A DNA stretch of 31,937 bases from Amoebophrya sp. AT5.2. Lineage: Eukaryota; Sar; Dinophyceae; Syndiniales; Amoebophryaceae. The stretch lies in contig RXOD01004010.1 in the NCBI GenBank assembly GCA_005223375.1, positions 1 to 31,937 of the forward strand. Direction: 5' to 3'. Within the stretch, counting starts at the first letter, position 1, and each line of letters starts with the position of its first letter. The translations under genes and the position numbers were made by a program. A model generated the notes under the pieces. The model ran no database searches. It saw nothing but the letters and a program-made list of their open reading frames with translations, and was not told the origin of the DNA. This document shows positions 30,387-31,937 of this stretch, in pieces.

Positions 30387-31811
30387 TCAATGATCACCGT
30401 TATTCCCCCCTCTGGCTCCTCTCGCCGTCAACAACGGCGCATCCTCATACCCGGTGTTGTCCTCTAAGAGGGATCGCTGGAACGCGAATATGTTTCTGCT
30501 CGCACTGAACCCCTTCTTTTTTTCTTGATGTAACTGCAGTAGTTGCGAGGTTTTTCCCAAGTCGGGCCTTCTGCGGCTCGTCAACTGCGGCCCACCTCCA
30601 CCGTCGTGCCTGGCGGACTGGCCCAGCCGGACGGAAGGCAGCGCGGAAGCCCCTTCCTCTGCAATTCCTGTTGCGCCGTTTTTGTCCCCTCGCGGCAGGT
30701 TCTCCAAGCTCAAACCGCCGAGCGATAGACCCCCGCCGCCGCCCACAGCACTCGAAGACGCAGCGCTCTCGCCGCCACCTGCTCCGTCGCGCTTGACGGC
30801 CGCCAGATTCAGTGTCGGGACCCGTACTTGGTGCGTGTGGCGTCGCTGGTGGAAGGAGCTCAAAGCTGCAGTCGCGTTTTCTGCTCCTTGGTCGCGCGGA
30901 GTGACGAGTCCATCGAAGCCTGCAGCGTGCTGGATCGTCGAGGAGGAGGAGGACGCTGTCGATGATGAGCCGCCCGCAAAAGTGTTTCTGCGCTCCTCCT
31001 TCAGCTTTGCGTTTTCCGCGCGCAGTTTCTCGAGCTCGACCGCCTCCATCTTGAACTTCTCCATCTCAGCGCGCTCTTTCCGCAGCTTCTCCAGCTCGGC
31101 GCGAAGCGCCGTATCCGCTGCGCTCGCAGCGTCCGTCGGGATAGACGAGACCGACGTCGTAGAGGGAGAGCGCATCTCGCCCTTCAGATGATCGGAGGCC
31201 TTGCTGTGGCCCATGGAGGATGACGAGCCTAGTGTCCCTTCCGGCGGAGGGGTGCCCTCGATCGACGTTGAAAGCAGTGACGGAACTGCGGTCGAAGATG
31301 AAGCGCTTGCGGCACTCGTGCTAGACGCGCCGATCGCGTCGCTCTCCGCAGGGCCGGGGGCGGTCTTGTTGCGGCGAGCCAGCATCTCCGCGTAGGCTCG
31401 CTCGAGCTCCTCGTCCTTCTTCCGCTGCTCCTCCGCGATTCGCTCGCGCTCTTCGCGCTCGCGACGCTCTTCGGACGCGATGTCCTGCCACATGACGAGG
31501 ACCGAGCGCGACACTGTCTTCCCGTAAAACGCAGCTGCGGTGGCTGTCTGCGCGACCGTTTTGCGGGCGCGTCGGGCCCAGCGCACCATGCCAAGAAAAA
31601 TAGGAAGCACTGTGTGCAGCATTTTGTTCATGCGGTCCTTGCTCCGTCGAACGCGTATCACGCGATACCACCGCATTAGCCGTACGTACACGCGGCAACA
31701 CCGGGCCAAGGCATAGCGCAACGAGTCCGACCGGGTCCGCTTCATCAGCTTCGGGAGATACAGGCAGATGCACACCGCCTGCAAACACCTTTTCTTGATC
31801 TTCCGCCGGAC
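30387..31811 (-). CDS. 3' exon of a coiled-coil protein, 5' part outside the window
   Basis: The frame covers 474 residues from a splice acceptor at 31812 to a TGA at 30387. There is no good ATG at its head. Just upstream on the minus strand lie a branch-point-like CTAAC and a pyrimidine-rich tract ending TGTCCCCAG|GTCCGG, so this is probably a downstream exon. The first ~115 residues are strongly basic and helical with many Arg, Trp and Cys (YALARCCRVYVRLMRWYRV). Two coiled coils follow: the EERREREERERIAEEQRKK region (~120-155) and a heptad-like LEKLRKERAEMEKFKMEAVE segment (~240-285). The rest is Ser/Gly/Ala low complexity. This suggests a cytoskeletal or scaffold protein, but no family is recognised. 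Confidence 0.7.
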   Translation of the reverse strand, partial: VRRKIKKRCLQAVCICLYLPKLMKRTRSDSLRYALARCCRVYVRLMRWYRVIRVRRSKDRMNKMLHTVLPIFLGMVRWARRARKTVAQTATAAAFYGKTVSRSVLVMWQDIASEERREREERERIAEEQRKKDEELERAYAEMLARRNKTAPGPAESDAIGASSTSAASASSSTAVPSLLSTSIEGTPPPEGTLGSSSSMGHSKASDHLKGEMRSPSTTSVSSIPTDAASAADTALRAELEKLRKERAEMEKFKMEAVELEKLRAENAKLKEERRNTFAGGSSSTASSSSSTIQHAAGFDGLVTPRDQGAENATAALSSFHQRRHTHQVRVPTLNLAAVKRDGAGGGESAASSSAVGGGGGLSLGGLSLENLPRGDKNGATGIAEEGASALPSVRLGQSARHDGGGGPQLTSRRRPDLGKTSQLLQLHQEKKKGFSASRNIFAFQRSLLEDNTGYEDAPLLTARGARGGNNGDH

Positions 31812-31937
31812 CTGGGGACACACCGGGTGGGGAAGCAAGTTGATGTTAGCCTAAGTAGAAGTTGTACGTCGTACAGCAAAGGTAAGGTAAGGTAAACGCG
31901 GTCCGCAGCAAACCGGGATCATGCCTTTAGATCAACT
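31812..31937 (-). other. probable 3' part of an intron running off the right edge
   Basis: On the minus strand this ends TAGGCTAACATCAACTTGCTTCCCCACCCGG... and then TCCCCAG. A branch-point-like CTAAC lies about 40 nt before the acceptor. It also contains three GGTAA units (31882-31895 on the plus strand). Confidence 0.5.

Noticed and set aside
1..31937. tRNA, rRNA, CRISPR arrays, bacterial promoters and a dinoflagellate spliced-leader RNA
   Set aside because: I looked by eye on both strands and found no cloverleaf with T-loop GGTTCGAATCC-like sequence, no regularly spaced repeats, and no spliced-leader sequence. A covariance-model search would be decisive.

Overview
The window looks like nuclear DNA of a microbial eukaryote. 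Long, protein-like reading frames are interrupted by GT-AG introns. TAA, TAG and TGA all end apparent genes, so the standard genetic code fits. There is no sign of bacterial operons, ribosome-binding sites or CRISPR. Every gene I am confident of lies on the minus strand, one after another, with 0.7-1.5 kb spacers and one of 2.4 kb. Such same-strand gene runs are typical of dinoflagellates and their relatives, so an alveolate (possibly a dinoflagellate or syndinian parasite) is my best guess. That is inference, not proof.

Layout from left to right. A hypothetical gene sits at the left edge (32-697). A three-exon COG0523/CobW-family GTPase (probable zinc metallochaperone) occupies 2142-5628. 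A RING/TRAF-type zinc-finger protein with a lysine/glycine-rich tail is at 6793-8352. A family of four related genes follows: A (9225-12667), B (13704-17387), C (18769-20730) and D (25574-27988). A large cysteine-rich protein with a PAN-like segment (22167-24851) lies between C and D. A possible plus-strand multi-exon gene is at 28757-30168. The last exon(s) of a coiled-coil protein cut by the right edge are at 30387-31811.

The main result is the four-member family. Each member has an N-terminal Rossmann-fold methyltransferase domain resembling the BMT5-like (DUF2431) 25S rRNA uridine-N3 methyltransferases. It is followed by a helical middle region and a small C-terminal module (pattern W-x-C-P ... 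W-F) that I do not recognise. In A, B and D the methyltransferase and the C-terminal half are separate exons joined by a phase-0 intron at the same position. In C the two halves are continuous. Where BMT5 proteins have an N-F-P-H type motif, these have N-N-P-[YF]-P, close to the [DNS]-P-P-[YFW] motif of amino-methyltransferases.

The second result is intron 2 of the CobW gene. It contains a near-identical but rearranged antisense piece of gene A, about 7 kb away, including part of A's intron. The piece is bounded by 30-bp inverted repeats, and a 33-bp copy of the CobW exon end lies near the intron's 3' end. This looks like recent intron growth or birth by DNA-level rearrangement.
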